From contig VUYV01000004.1 of the NCBI GenBank assembly GCA_008711295.1, forward strand, positions 2,639,129-2,703,128: a stretch of 64,000 bases of DNA, given 5' to 3'. This document shows, in pieces, positions 50,901 to 63,712 of the stretch. The translations under genes and the position numbers were made by a program. Origin of the DNA: Anarhynchus alexandrinus (Eukaryota > Chordata > Aves > Charadriiformes > Charadriidae). The number at the start of each line of letters is the position of its first letter. Positions within the stretch are counted from its first letter, which is position 1. The notes under the pieces were generated by a model. The model had not been told where the DNA came from, did no database searches, and saw only the letters and a program-made list of their open reading frames with translations.

Positions 50901-52842
50901 ACATGGAACGAACTGACAGTAATGGGCAACCATCTTTCTTCTCATCTCCTTCCAGTTTTGCTTAAGCCTTCAATTTTTCAGTGATAATACTAAACGAAGT
51001 ACAAGTTTGGACAGCAGCCAGGTGTCAGCACATGGCAGAAGGTTTTAATTCTGCTTTTAGAAGCTAGATAAGTGGTGTGCTAATATAAGCACAACCTCCC
51101 TTCTCTGTTGGACAGCTTGAGTGAAGATGATCATGACACTGCCATGTTGTAGCGTTTTGTGTTAGAGCTTGTTAAAGCTCTAATTATTACAGCTGTCTCT
51201 GTAACATGCTGTCTCAGTATTATAACATCTATTTGATTATATGCAATGACAGAGCAACTAGATAGCATTAATTCCCTGTGAAGCTTTTTGTCTCTTGATT
51301 ATGTATGTTTTTTCCCAGTTGTGTTCCTACTCTGACACTGCTTGGGATTCATAACTGCTGTTGTCCTTTTCCATCCCTCCTCCAAATTTCAACATTGAAA
51401 GCTGTGTTTCCGAGTAATCATCAGGTTATGCATTTAGCTGCTTCCTCTCTGAGATCCCCTAATTTCTTCAGATGCATTTTAGCCACCAAGTGTGATGTAG
51501 CTTGTGCCCAGGACAAGCTGATTATGCTGTAGTATTTGCATTCTGATGATCAGTGAAGACATCTGGTTTCAGTGAAGAAAGTCAAACCAAAATGCCTCTG
51601 AATGCATCAATGGACTGAAATTAGTGTCTTTAACTGCAGTAGTGCTTTTTAGCCTTCTTTCTCATTCTCTACAGGTTTTAACCCTTTCTGCTCTTCAACA
51701 AATCTGTGCTTGAATCTGTGTGTAATCCTCTGTAGTATAGGGGAAAGGCTGCTTTGTTCTATGGCTTCTACTTTTTTTTTTTTTTTTTTAGATGTGGGAT
51801 TACTGTATGATGTTTTAGAGAGATCAGTGAGAAAGTGACCATCGTTCCCTTTGTGAGACTGCCTTTGTTATGGAACTTGGGGGTTTCTCTGCTACGATAT
51901 GCCAATTACAGATGAGCTAGTCATTTAACACATTTTTGGCATTGAAAAATTTTAGAATGTGAGTCTGGATTTGCAGAAGATAGCTGTTTTGAATGGATCA
52001 AAAAAATTGGATCTCAAGTCTGACTATACTGCAATGCTGGATGGGTGTATATAAAAACAGGCTGTGCTTCTCAGAGTTGACATAATACAGGGCAAAGCTG
52101 TGACAGTACACTCCAGAGTGGTCTTGATGAGTCCTTTGCCAGGCTGCTGTTTGCCAGCTGAATTTAGTATTCTTGTTCCCTGATCAATGAATAGATTTTC
52201 CTTAGATCCTCTTTTATTTTTCAGTTTCCTCTCCAGCTTTTTTTCCCGTGGAAGACGAAATCTATCACAGAAGCTTAGATTTATTAACTGCTGCCTGAGT
52301 CACTTTGCGTGATGTCAGGGCAGGAGAGGAACTGATCGTATCCTTAGAACTAGCTTAACAGAAATGCTTTGGATAATTCTGTAGATTTTTAAGAACTTGG
52401 GTTGGCTTAAATGATTAGTGTGAAAGCTTCAGAGAAGACTAAATACTTAAGGCTCTATTCTGCCCTTACTTGTACTCATGCATATCTCTGGATTTTCGTA
52501 TTTGAATGAAAAAGTAATTCTGCATCTCTGTCTTAGCTCCCTCCCTTTTTCTCCTCTCCCCCATTCAGATTGCACAGGGTTAGTATTCTGTCTTCCAGCA
52601 GTTGATGAGCATCTAGGGAATACTGCCAGGTACATGGGGATGGGGAGAGGTAGCATGCAAGGGGAAGGAGTGGATCCAAGTGGCGTGCAGCACATCAGTC
52701 ACTGTTCATCACCAGGGTTACGGATATCCCTGAAGTAACAGAACCCTTCACCTCTAACAGTTCAGAATTGGAACTTCACTATTCCACTTCATCTGGCTAA
52801 CCCCCTCTTCCGTATCCCTCTATAAGCTGCCATTTAAAACTC

Positions 52843-52871
52843 TTTTTTTTCTTTTTTCTTTTTTCTTTTTN
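52843..52871 (+). repeat. T-rich tract (TTTTTTC)n ending at an ambiguous base
   Basis: T runs separated by single C bases, then N at 52871. The N sits at the edge of the simple repeat, which suggests a base or short gap left unresolved by assembly. Confidence 0.75.
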
Positions 52872-54819
52872 AGATCTGCCACCAGCTGAATGTCAAAATC
52901 TACATGATGGTTAAAGTAATTTGGTAGCTACTTACAGAAACTTACGTATACATGAGTAGCTTTTTTGCTTGCATGTGACATATAGTAACAGTTGTGTGGG
53001 GAAAGGAAATTTTATCTTGATGTCTAACTACCACCAATTCTCAAACCAGGCTTCTACTCAGTTGTGTTCAAGTACTTGATCATCTGTCAGTTCCATCTAA
53101 TTCTTTACTAGGTGCATTGCTTATGGGACAAACTATGAGGAAGAGGGTTAGTGTGTTGTTGTTAAGGCTTCTGAAAATATAGCATTGATACTTACTAGCA
53201 ATCACTTCCATTTGATGGGGCTAGCTTGCAATACCAATGTACCTGGTGCATCACAGTTCTTGGTAAAAGTGTCTCACTGCTGTGTCTTTAAAAATGACTG
53301 CTGAATTCTATTCTTATCATGATCCTATTTGCCATCTGTGACAGTGGTGTAACTAGGAACTATTCAGTCAAAGTGAGAAGCTCACTCAGCCTGGGATTTA
53401 CTTTTTACAGTCCTAGGTGTAATGCATTTGTTAGTGAAGTCTGAATTCAGTGTGGGAAGGACTGGCTTGGTCTACTCTGTTCCCTTGAGTGTTCTGTTAG
53501 GGAGGGCTTTTCACAGTTACATGTGTAGCTAAGCTGTGGGTTTCATCTATGCTAAGTGGATTCTACTTATTCCCCTGACCTTCAACTCCTCTTTCAGAAG
53601 TTTATGCATCAAGGAACGTGCTTTGATGCAGTTCTAAGGAAAGTCTATATTCCTTGGTTTTCAATACCTTTACTATATGAAGGTAATAGTCAGGGTATCT
53701 AGCAGCTTGCCAGTATGACTGCACTGGATAACACTGTTGGCAAATCCTGTACGCCCCAGACAAGGTATCAGTCACTGTCAGTGAAGACTGTTTAATTGAT
53801 CAACAGATGTATTTTTCTTACTGTCTTTTCCACATGGTGGCTCTGGAGGGTGAGGAGGTTGGGTGAGTTGCTTCAGGCTAATTGCATTAGTAGTGGCCAA
53901 ACAGTCCAGCTATTTGCCTTCTGCCTCTCAGCCAGCCCTTCCTGACAGGTGTTTTCATGCCATGCGAGACAGGGCTTTGTATCCTGCTAGGTTTGAAAGT
54001 GTGATCTAGAGAGAGGCTGAGTATCCACCTCTCGCCAAATTGCCAAGTACAGAAAGTCCTTAAAAGAGCTCTCCGGGAATTGTTTAGAAGGGCTCTTTGT
54101 TGGGTGTACTCAGTAGTTAGTGTAGAGATGCTTTCATTGAGAATCAACTGCTCAGATACATTGAACTGTGGAATTGATGTATGGTGTGATATGGCCAGAT
54201 ACGTGATGCAGGATTTTGTCTGGGAGGATTCTCTCAAATGTCACTTGCAAGAAAATTGATCTAATAACTGTAGTTCTGAGACAGGATATAAGCTGAGCAT
54301 CTAGTTTGCAATATGTTTCATTATGACCTCTGTCCAGCCACAGCAAGCAAACAAGGGCAGTAGTGTGCAGTGGATAAAGGAGTGTGTTGATTGTTGAAGA
54401 TGTGGAGGGAGTTCTACCTCTTAAAAACCTAGAGGACTTTTTTTATAGTAGCTTTGAAGGGCACAGCATTTGCTGTGATGATTCAGTACTGCCAATTTGT
54501 AGTTGAAAGGTGGGCTCTCTTCATTCAAATGGATTGATGGTTCTGAAGAAAGCAAATTTAAGTTGGAGTTTTTTTTTAATCCTTTTTTCTTAAGAGCATT
54601 GCGTTTCTCCCAACTGTGCAGAAAGTGAATCTGATTGCTTTCAGTTGTTCCTTTGTGGAATTCATTTATGTTCCCTCACAGTAACTGAAGAAGTGACTGA
54701 CTTTTTCATTATGCTTTTGTTAGTACAGACTGACATATATGATCAAGAGATCCCCCTTGATCTTTTATGAAGTGGAATCATGTTATTCAGAAGGAGGGAG
54801 GAGGGAAAATCTTTTAAGA

Positions 54820-54838
54820 CTTCTCCCTCCCTCCCTCT
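54820..54838 (+). repeat. Short (TCCC)n tract
   Basis: Four tetranucleotide units of the CCCT/TCCC type in the sequence TCTCCCTCCCTCCCTCTG. Simple sequence. Confidence 0.65.
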
Positions 54839-55639
54839 GCTTGAGTTATTTTTTTTTAATCTTTCTTGTGCAATTAAATATTTGCTACGGCTTAATAAAA
54901 TCACTGGGAATATATCACCAAGCTGGCAAATGGTAGAGCTTGCAATGCTGATAATGAGTCTGTAGAGTTTTGGAGTTGATACTGAAAGTTAGTGAGCTCT
55001 GAGGGGGATCTGACCTCGGGAATTCTGGATCCAGGGAGGGGTCAGAATGGCACTTGGGCCTGTGGGTGAGAGGCTAGATCCAAGTGATGCTTTGGAGTAA
55101 GATTTATAATAATCTGGCTGTTCCCCACCTGGTACTTGAAAATAAAGTAAAACCTAGACTGAAAATTGACTGAGCGTGCTTTCTTTAAGTGTTGCATTGG
55201 AGTGGGTAAATTTGCTATAGAAGTCATTATTCTCCTCTTTTTGTAAGAGGATGTGGCTTCATTTTCCTTTACTATAACCAAGATACATTATGTTAGAGAA
55301 ACCAGTACATTAATTTAGCTGTTTACTTTGGCATTTTTAATGCTAAAAATACATATTCAGACTGTGTTCCTGACTTTTCCCTTTGCTCCTTCCCTTTCTG
55401 CAAAAAATTCTGTGTGTGTATAGTGTGTATGTATTCAAAATATGTATGTATGCAAATACACATGTAAAATATTTTTGTGAACTGCTTGTATGTCTGACTT
55501 ACACTTGGCATGCACAAGTTTGTATGTTGAAAGGTGGCAGGGATGTTACTTCAGGTTTGTTTGCTTAATGGTGCACTGGTTTATAACTGATAGGGATGAG
55601 GAATTGGAAGGTTGCTTTTAAACTCAATGACAGATTGCC

Positions 55640-55830
55640 AGGGGAACAAGGGCTATAAAGCCATTCATTTGGCTGTCCTCTGGGGAGAGTCAGCCATCCA
55701 TCCAGCTGAGTCAGCTATAGCAATAAGGCAGGGGAAACCTTCCAGCTAGCTAACCATTTAGAAAATGTGCTAGCTGCTTCTGGGGATTAATTTAGTTAAT
55801 CAGATTAGTTTAGCAAGTGTCAAGAAGAGA
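55640..55830. promoter_or_regulatory. Candidate intronic conserved element
   Basis: Unique-looking sequence with GCTGAGTCAGC (AP-1/Maf-like core) at about 55703-55713, and ATTAATTTAGTTAATCAGATTAG (two or three homeodomain-like sites) at about 55786-55808. It is inferred from motif clustering only. Confidence 0.3.
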
Positions 55831-58729
55831 ACTGACCAAGTGGCCGCTGGATAAAGCAGCCCATGTAAAAGAGAAACGATCAGTGACAACAAGTATAGTA
55901 ACTAGTACTTTTCATGAATATGTCATCTCAAATTATAAACACTTAGCAGCATATTTTATTTCAGTGCAATTATGCCTTCATGTTAATACCTGTACGTGGA
56001 TTGATTTGGAAGGGCTAAGACATATATTGGTTTAGAGTCTACCTCTTCCCAGCTCCTCCCATATTGCTTCCTTTCATATTGTTTGCTCTACTCTTAACCA
56101 TCCCTCATCAATTACCCCCTTCTCACCTTCTTTAAAGGCTCATGAGCTCAAAGCAAACTCCTGATACTTTCACCTGTGAATCATGTAAACACTTGTATTT
56201 GTATCCCTTATCACTTTTTTTTTTAATCCTGCTTTTGTCAGTGAGGACCCAGGCCAGCTCACATTACAGTCAATGGGGAGCAGGAGGTGGGTGAGAATTT
56301 GCAAACGGAGAGTGACACTCAGAAATGGGCTTATGAGCTCACTGGAAACTGAATTGCAAGAACTGGGTTCCCAGTGGCATCAAAACTATGATTTATTTCT
56401 TTTCAGAAGGAAATGGAGAACAAGAGGTGTAAACTACTGAGACACAGCCTCATTTATCTGTATCTTCTGTAAAACCGTGTGTTTTTTAAAATGCTACGGA
56501 TGTTTAGCTGGAGGAAAAAATATGGTATTTCTGTTAATATTGAAGGAGCCCTGTGACTTTTACCAGTTGAGAATCTGATGTTATATAAAAGACTGTTAAT
56601 AAGGAAGATGCTTAAAGCTGGGTATTTTTAATGCCTCTTTTTTTTTTTTTTTTAGTGGAAGAAGCCTTTTTTCATTGCTGGTATTTAAATATTGTAATCA
56701 GCTATAAGTGGTGGTTAAGAAAATGGAGACATTCATACAGTTATGTTTTCTGCTCTCAGTGACTTGAACCTATTTTCAGTAAAAGCTCTTCAAATGCATC
56801 CTAACTTGCTAAATGAGATTGCAGTGTTCTTTGTTACACTGAATAGCATATTTTACGATGAAAGTTTCAGTAGAAACCAATATAGAGTACTGCACTTGTT
56901 AAAAGTATTTTGAAAGTGTTTTATTAATACTAAGGAAGGTCCCAAGATCATTGGGTTTCTTTACTTTCAAGCATTTACTTATTTTGTGACATCTTCGTTA
57001 CTTTCACTCTGTAGGACACTAATTGCATGAGCTCGCATATTTTGTGTTTTGAGGAATTAGCCATTAAATAGCAAGGACTTAAAATCTTCTTTGATTGATT
57101 ACATGTAACTGTCTGAATTGCAACAGTAATTCAATGTAACACTCATTGCTTATGAGGTGCAAAGTAATTTATCCTGCTAATACGAAATCATTGTACACTT
57201 GCTAAAAGAAAATATGAAATTCATTCTCGTTACTGTGTATTTTTATATCTTAATTCTGTTTAAATTTCTGCTGTAATATAAAAAAAAAAATCAATCATAC
57301 CTTTTCATGAAGGTGACTTTGAAATCTTTTGCAGTGGAAAAAAAACAAGACAAAGAACAGCCGAACAGAAGTTGTATTCTGTGAATGTAAATAGGTTCTG
57401 CACCATAATTAGTGATTTTCTAGGGCTGAACTGGAGGCCCTGTATTTTCATGGGAAAATCCGTTTGATGTGTACCATCCCTAATTTCTGCAGTACTGAAT
57501 AACCAGGCTCTAATTCTGTTGTAATGAACCATGTGTTAATGCTACAGCCTTCTGTCCAGCCAGAAGCCAAAACACCATGTCTGACTTTGTAATGAATCTT
57601 GCAGTCGTCTTGTTGACTCCATGGGTAGGCTTTTGTTCCAAATCTGTCCTCAGATATTGCTAGTTTTCATTGAAATGTACAATGCATCCTACATTTGTGC
57701 TTGGGTTTACTCAATTTGCTAACTTTCCAGGAAAGCGTGAATACTTCATACCCTTTAGGGAATTTTTTTGTTTGTTTCCTTGTTAGTTTTGGAACAGTGA
57801 AATTTAAAACAGTGGAACTGACTAGAGTTGTTTATTTTTTACAGTTTAGTTTTCTATCTTGATTTTTTTTTTTTTTTTTAAACTGAGCCACACAGAACTA
57901 GCACAGAGGTGAGGGTTTGCTGTGTATGTCTAGATGGAAAGGTTTATACTTGCAGCCACCAGTTTCTTGGTAGGTCATCTAATGATGAACACATGAATGC
58001 TCGTTTCTGTGTTCTGATCAGTAACTCTTGCATGTGTTTGTTTCCTCAAATTAACTTCTTTTCTGCTACCAAGCTGGTTGATTTTTTATTTTAGCTTTAG
58101 TTTAAAACTTGTGAACAGAACACACAGTTTTGCATGGGTACAGTTAGACCCAGGAAGATATTGACTGAGTTCAGAGACTGTTTGGTATTGAGAGTGACTT
58201 ATTCAAACCCTAATCAAATGCACAGAGCTTAAGTAAATGGAACGCCTCCTCCCCTGCATGAGAAGCACATGAGACCAACTCTGTTGTGCTTATATGCTGC
58301 AATGAATCAGTGGCTGGAGCAATGGTCAAGCACATTGCTTCCATCAGCAGGTCTGCATACTGTATTCTGATGGAGAGGAGGCTATGTTGTAGTCCCACTG
58401 AGATGGCTATCCTTGTGGCTGGGAGAGACCTTGCATGTGCCTACGTCCAAAGCTTTGGGAATATACTGATGCAAAGATTGTTATCAGTTGTGTGGAAGCT
58501 TTATCGGTGGCTCCCACAAGATCTAGATAAAGAATGTATGAGTGTAAAATAATGTTCATTGTAAACATTGGTCTATGAGGTAGGTTTCCTCTGAGTTTTG
58601 TTGATTTTCAGGCATGTGTATAGCACTGTTGGTTTACATATAGAGAGTCTAACCCAATTCAAGTGAGCACTTGTATTCTTTGTCTGCACAGCTTCTCTCC
58701 ATTAGCATAGTTGTTACTCCTGAGAGTAT

Positions 58730-59250
58730 GTGTTCATTCATTGCATCGCAGTGTGGCAGTCAAAGAATTAATTACTCTGAGAAGGGACAGGCCTTTTCTA
58801 AAGAGTTTCACAACTTCAGCTTTTAATGGATCTCTCTCCCCTGCTGAGGCTGCACCGCAGCTTGTCAAAGCATTCGCGGCGGCTCCACGGGTCAGTGGTT
58901 CCCAATGGAGAGACAGTGTTAGAGGAACCGTGACACTGGTTCCTAAGGCTGATTTACTTGGAGTTGGGGGGGAGCAAGGGAACAGGGAGAAGGGAAATTG
59001 TAAGCCCTTGAGTCATTGTTCACAGGAAACAGATTTTGAAATTCTCATTTAAAAAAAAAAAAAAAAGTACTTTATTTAAGCACATGTTACTTTGCAGGCT
59101 CACGCACTAACCTCACTGGTTCTTTCCGAAACCGATTGCCTAAATGGCCTGCCTGCAATGCTGCTGGATGTTTGTTTCATTATCTAATGTCACTTATTGA
59201 TTTTCATTAAAAACATGTCAGCATTGATTTTTCTAAAGCACCCTCGGAAA
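58730..59250. promoter_or_regulatory. Candidate intronic conserved element with local CpGs
   Basis: Two unique blocks, 58735-58910 and 59095-59250, are separated by a GA-rich part and a 16-base A run at 59051-59066. The first holds AAGAATTAATTACTC and a CpG-bearing GCATTCGCGGCGGC. The second holds CCGAAACCGATTGCC and a TTATTGATTTTCATT. CpG retention in an AT-rich intron suggests constraint or lack of germline methylation. A 113-codon + frame at 58711-59052 has no recognisable domain. Confidence 0.3.
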
Positions 59251-61799
59251 TGCATTCTGACCTTTTTTTTTTTTGTTGAATCCACTGCAGAGTTTCCCAC
59301 TGAATTAGTCTAAAGCAGGATTATTTTCTGACTAAGAAATGTTGATTAAATATTTTGATGTATGAGTGGCTAAGACTGCTTTCAGAAGAAAGCATGCCAT
59401 GGGGAAATGAACTGAGACAAGGGAAAAGCTGAAAGGAAGGATGCTATAAAACAGGCACTTTGTCCATTCATGCATTGTTATTTAAAGTTAGTGATGTAAA
59501 TCAGCTGAGGATCTGGCCTTATGTATTGGCATCAGTTCACATACCAGATTGTATTGACATGGTGCTGATATAAGAAAGCAAATGTTATTTTTAAACATAT
59601 TTAAATCTGAGCGTAGACAAGTATTGTTTCTTCTCTTACCTCATTACAATGAATTTTCAGGGAGGCTGGTGCATTTGTTCTGTAAGTTTTAAAATACTGT
59701 CAATCACAGAACTTAAATTGATCAGCTGTTTTTGTCACATGCCTGTGTTTATTTTCCTGCTCTCCTCCTGTGGCTCATTATGCTTATTTTTCATATATGA
59801 AAAGTCAGTTATTAGACATGTATAGTGATGTGCAATGACATGTGAATGATGTTGTGTAGACCTTTAGAGTAACTAGACTAACAGCTGCCTGTGGCTGCAG
59901 GACACTGAGCTTGCTGCTCTAAGACTTATGCTTATATTCCTGCATTAGTTAACACTGGGACTTCACAGAATTGATACACAGCTGAAGTTCAGTGGCTGGA
60001 AAGTTCTGGTACTGGTAAACTGCCTATTGAGTTTGAAGGTGTGGCCTGGATTGGGTAGCAGTGGGCTACAGAAATCCAAATTCATGACTGAAAACAGGAA
60101 AAGGCTTTTAAAGCCAGCTTTGAGTGCATCTCTTTCTAAAGACGACAAGCTGGTTTCTCTATAAAGTTGAATTGCTCCCCCTAATCTGGATTTTGAGTTA
60201 ATTATCTCTTACTTGGGTTTCCTCTAGATTCCTGTATTCTGTGGCAGAAAATGTGGCTGTAGATTTCTGTACAGTGGATTCTAGCCTCTCAGAGAAACAA
60301 CACTCTACATTCATTAGGTAATTATTAGCCTTGTTTGCCTGGCTTGTGTCCCAAGTTTTATGAAGAGAAATTTAGCATCCAGTTTGTTCTGGGGAAAATG
60401 AATTTGAGGTGTATATCTACTACTGTATCTCTTACATTTTGTACTGCAAATTATTCACATGAGAACGTGTTACTTGAATACTAGTAACGTGGCCAAGGTA
60501 GAACTGAGCGTGTTCCCAGCTGATAGAAACAACTCTTGTGTTGCTGGAATATAATCCTGGCTTCTGTGTAGTCAGCAAAGTGCTTCAAGTTAACTCTGAT
60601 ACGCTTGTGGGAAGAAAAAGTATCATTGATAGAAAGGAATATTCAGAAACTCAGTACGGGTGAACAACTCAGTGCATGGAAGTCTCCAACTCCATGAGAT
60701 TCTTGCCCTGTCCTAATATTCCTTCTCTTTAGGAAGAGTGTCTGTGGGAAAAGTACAATTAGAGCCCCTTGGTGGAGGGTATTTGTGTGCTTTTTAAAAA
60801 ACAATGCTGACCAGGTGTGGCTTATGTCATCTGCATTACAAAGCTATGACTCTCCTTCTGGGGATGAGTGTGATAAGCAGTTGTACTATAGTGTCTGTTG
60901 CAGTAGTTCTTGACCTTTTGATCACAGATACATATATCCCAAGGGGAAAAATGTTTGAGTGCCTCTCCATGTGCACCTCAGTGGATGACTCTAAAACCTC
61001 TCTGCACTGAAATCACATGTGCCTCGTCTTTTCTCCCTATTCTGTGTGCACTGTATTTTTTTTTTCTCCCATTGCCTTCTCTTTCCTCAGTGCATGTTCT
61101 TAAGCTGTCTGCCTTTTCTTTGGTCCCCCTTTAACCTGCATTCATTATATTCATTGTACTCTTACTGCTATTAATGCTTACTGTTCTGCAGCACAGTAGA
61201 TTTTTAGGATAGACATCCTTTCAAATACTTGCTGGATTCCCCAAGGGTTTGAGAAAGCATCTGTTTAAGTGGGACTGATACATACAGGGCTGCTCTAACC
61301 CCACTTCCATCCTCCACCTCTGGCAGGTATGTAGGTCTCTAAAGGCAGCTAGACTGCTGCAGCTCCCTTGCATAATATAATAGCTAGCTTCTACAATAGC
61401 ACCAACTCCTTGCCTCTTCATGGTACAGCCTTCATGTAAACTTAGCTATTGTTACACAAAGCTGGGATAGAGGAACAGACGAGTGGTCCATCAAATATGA
61501 TGTCCGAGCTCTGGAGGTGGCCTTTTTCAAATGTCTCATAGGAATGCAGAAGAAACCCCCTGACGTGCCTAGCCAATTGTGCAACTCTATACGATCCGGC
61601 TGGAGGGAGGGGACTGGATTTCTTCCTGACCCCCACCTGTCAGTCAGCTTAGCCCTGAAGGATAAGCTGATCTTTTGAAGTCAAGGCTTAAAATTGTTGA
61701 GACTGGAGGGCATTTCTAATAGGTTACTGGGTTAGCAAGGAAAAGCAATGGTACTGTGTATGCTATCAGCTTTGCTTTGATCAGGTATTGTAGTGTTGT

Positions 61800-61813
61800 A
61801 CACACACACACAC
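61800..61813 (+). repeat. (AC)7 microsatellite
   Basis: Seven AC units. A (GT)7 tract follows about 215 bases later in complementary orientation. Confidence 0.85.
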
Positions 61814-62026
61814 GACTTTAATAGCTACTGCTTAACGCTTACCTACACTGTCTGTATAATTAAATCAGAACCAGAGGGTGTCTGCAATACAGTCCTCTCC
61901 TTGAGCGGACAGATCTGAGTGCTTTTTCTGGAAGTGGTGACTAATGAAGCAGTTCTTTTTACTGATAAAACGTTGAAGGAGCAATGCATGAACTCTGACT
62001 TCCTCTGTAAGTGTGTAGGGGGGTGG

Positions 62027-62040
62027 GTGTGTGTGTGTGT
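62027..62040 (+). repeat. (GT)7 microsatellite
   Basis: Seven GT units after a GGGGGGTGGGT stretch. Confidence 0.85.
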
Positions 62041-63369
62041 AAAATACCATGAGGCTTCCCTGATTTGGAGATTTTGGTGCTACTGAAATACAAGTAATAA
62101 AAGCAGAAACTGGCACAAACCTACCTAGAGTGATGCACTGAAAATATAACTTCTGAAGAGGAAACACCTTCTTCACCTCTCAAACAATCATACCATAAAT
62201 TTTCTCTCTCTTCTTGTTTTAGTGCTGTTGTAAAAAGCCCAGGCCTGCTTTAAAAACCTGAAACTTTCTTACAATGGCCAGGGCTGAGCTTTGAGACACT
62301 ACCACAACTCATTGTCTGTGGAAGAACCCTTGCTGGGAAGGCTGTGATTTATATCAGCCTGCCTGTCATAGGGTGAAAGGAATGCCCGGTTTTTCATTTT
62401 GATCAAATGTTAGGTTTGAAAACCACCCACTGCTGTAAACTCAGTTGGAGCGGAGAGATGAGATGGAGCACATTGCATGCTTTGTTGCTGAGATAGTGTT
62501 TTAAGGCTGTCTGAATCTGTTTCCCATTGCTGAGTGCCGGGAGGAAAGATGTGGATTTAAAAAAGGGAAAACTAAACTGAGGACTTTTTTTTTTTTTTTT
62601 GTCTTGTCCCCCTACTTTCAATGAAATATAAAATAGGGTAAAGGCAGTTCAGGAATACTGTCTTCATTAAAGACACTAAAGAAGACAAAATCTTTGGTGT
62701 AATTCATTTGGAGACTAAGTAGATGAACCTGTAGAGAAGATGGGGGTGGAATTTTCCAAGGGGACTAGCAGAGATAATCACCTAGTGCTTACTGAAAGCT
62801 GATGGACCTGCCCTTGTGCCTAAAACTGAGGGGGGATGACACCAAAACAATTTTGTTCTGTAATTGGATTTATTTTCTTTCATTGGATTTCTTCAGTTCC
62901 CCCCATCCTCTCTTTTTTTTTTTTTGTCTTCTGTTTAGCAGCTTTCTCATGGATTTTTCTTTCTGAAAGGATGAATGCTGATACAGTTCTAGAACCACAA
63001 TAATCTTTCTATTTAAAACGCACAATAGTTTCTGTGGCTTTTTTCTCTTGACTGTGTTGGCGACAGCATATAGGACTTTCCCTGGTTTCAAGTTTCATCG
63101 CAAATTTCCAACTTGGACTACCCTTAAGGTATAAAGGCATCTGATCTGAGTTTGTGGCTTTGAATTTAAATGGCATTAAATGGCATTCAATTGCTGTTCT
63201 TTCTTAGGTTAGTTCTCATTTTGGCTGAGTTTCACGATGTTTCAGCATTTTTACCTCATTAATACTACTTGTGTTTACTTTGTCCTAAAATGAGTAATTA
63301 AAAATTAGAATCTGAGATCCTAATTACAGAGTTTGGAGCAGTCCTTCCTAAGATTATATTAAATAAAAG

Positions 63370-63440
63370 CTATAATAAGTACCGACAGACTCATGTGTTA
63401 AGAACATAAGAAATTGTGTGCTGTTGAGCCTGTCTGTAGA
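63370..63440 (-). mobile_element. Possible L3/CR1-like tail, minus orientation
   Basis: AAGAACATAAGAAATTG resembles the reversed octamer tail (TTCTTATG) plus adjoining bases of old L3/CR1 elements. The following sequence matches only weakly, so the call is tentative. Confidence 0.3.
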
Positions 63441-63591
63441 CTCATGATCACGACCTTCAGGTAGTCTGTATGATGCCAGTGATCGATTTTTTATGAGTCT
63501 GGGTTCACTACTATGAGTAAGAAAAACTTTTTATCTTGCCTACCTCTGCTGGTATTACATTTGTAAATGTAAAATTAGAAGATGTAGATAA

Positions 63592-63712
63592 TTCCTCTGC
63601 TCTGCCACCACAAGCTGTGTAACCCTGGGCAAATCATGTCTGTGTTCACTTGATACAAGAAGGGATAATATAGTCTCATAGGGGTGCTTTGAAACTAAGC
63701 ACGTTCAAGATT
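63592..63712 (+). mobile_element. MIR-type SINE
   Basis: CTCTGCTCTGCCACCACAAG, then CTGTGTAACCCTGGGCAAAT, then AAGGGATAATATAGTCTCAT and AGGGGTGCTTTGAAACTAAG follow the MIR consensus in order (CTCTGCCACTTACTAGCTGT, GTGACCTTGGGCAAGTCA, GGGGATAATAATAGTACC, CTCATAGGGTTGTTGTGAGG). A gap in the middle loses the usual TTTCCTCATCTGTAAAATGG part. Confidence 0.75.

Noticed and set aside
61800..62040. (AC)7 and (GT)7 as arms of a large cruciform
   Set aside because: Dinucleotide runs of this length are common, and the sequence between and around them does not extend the pairing.
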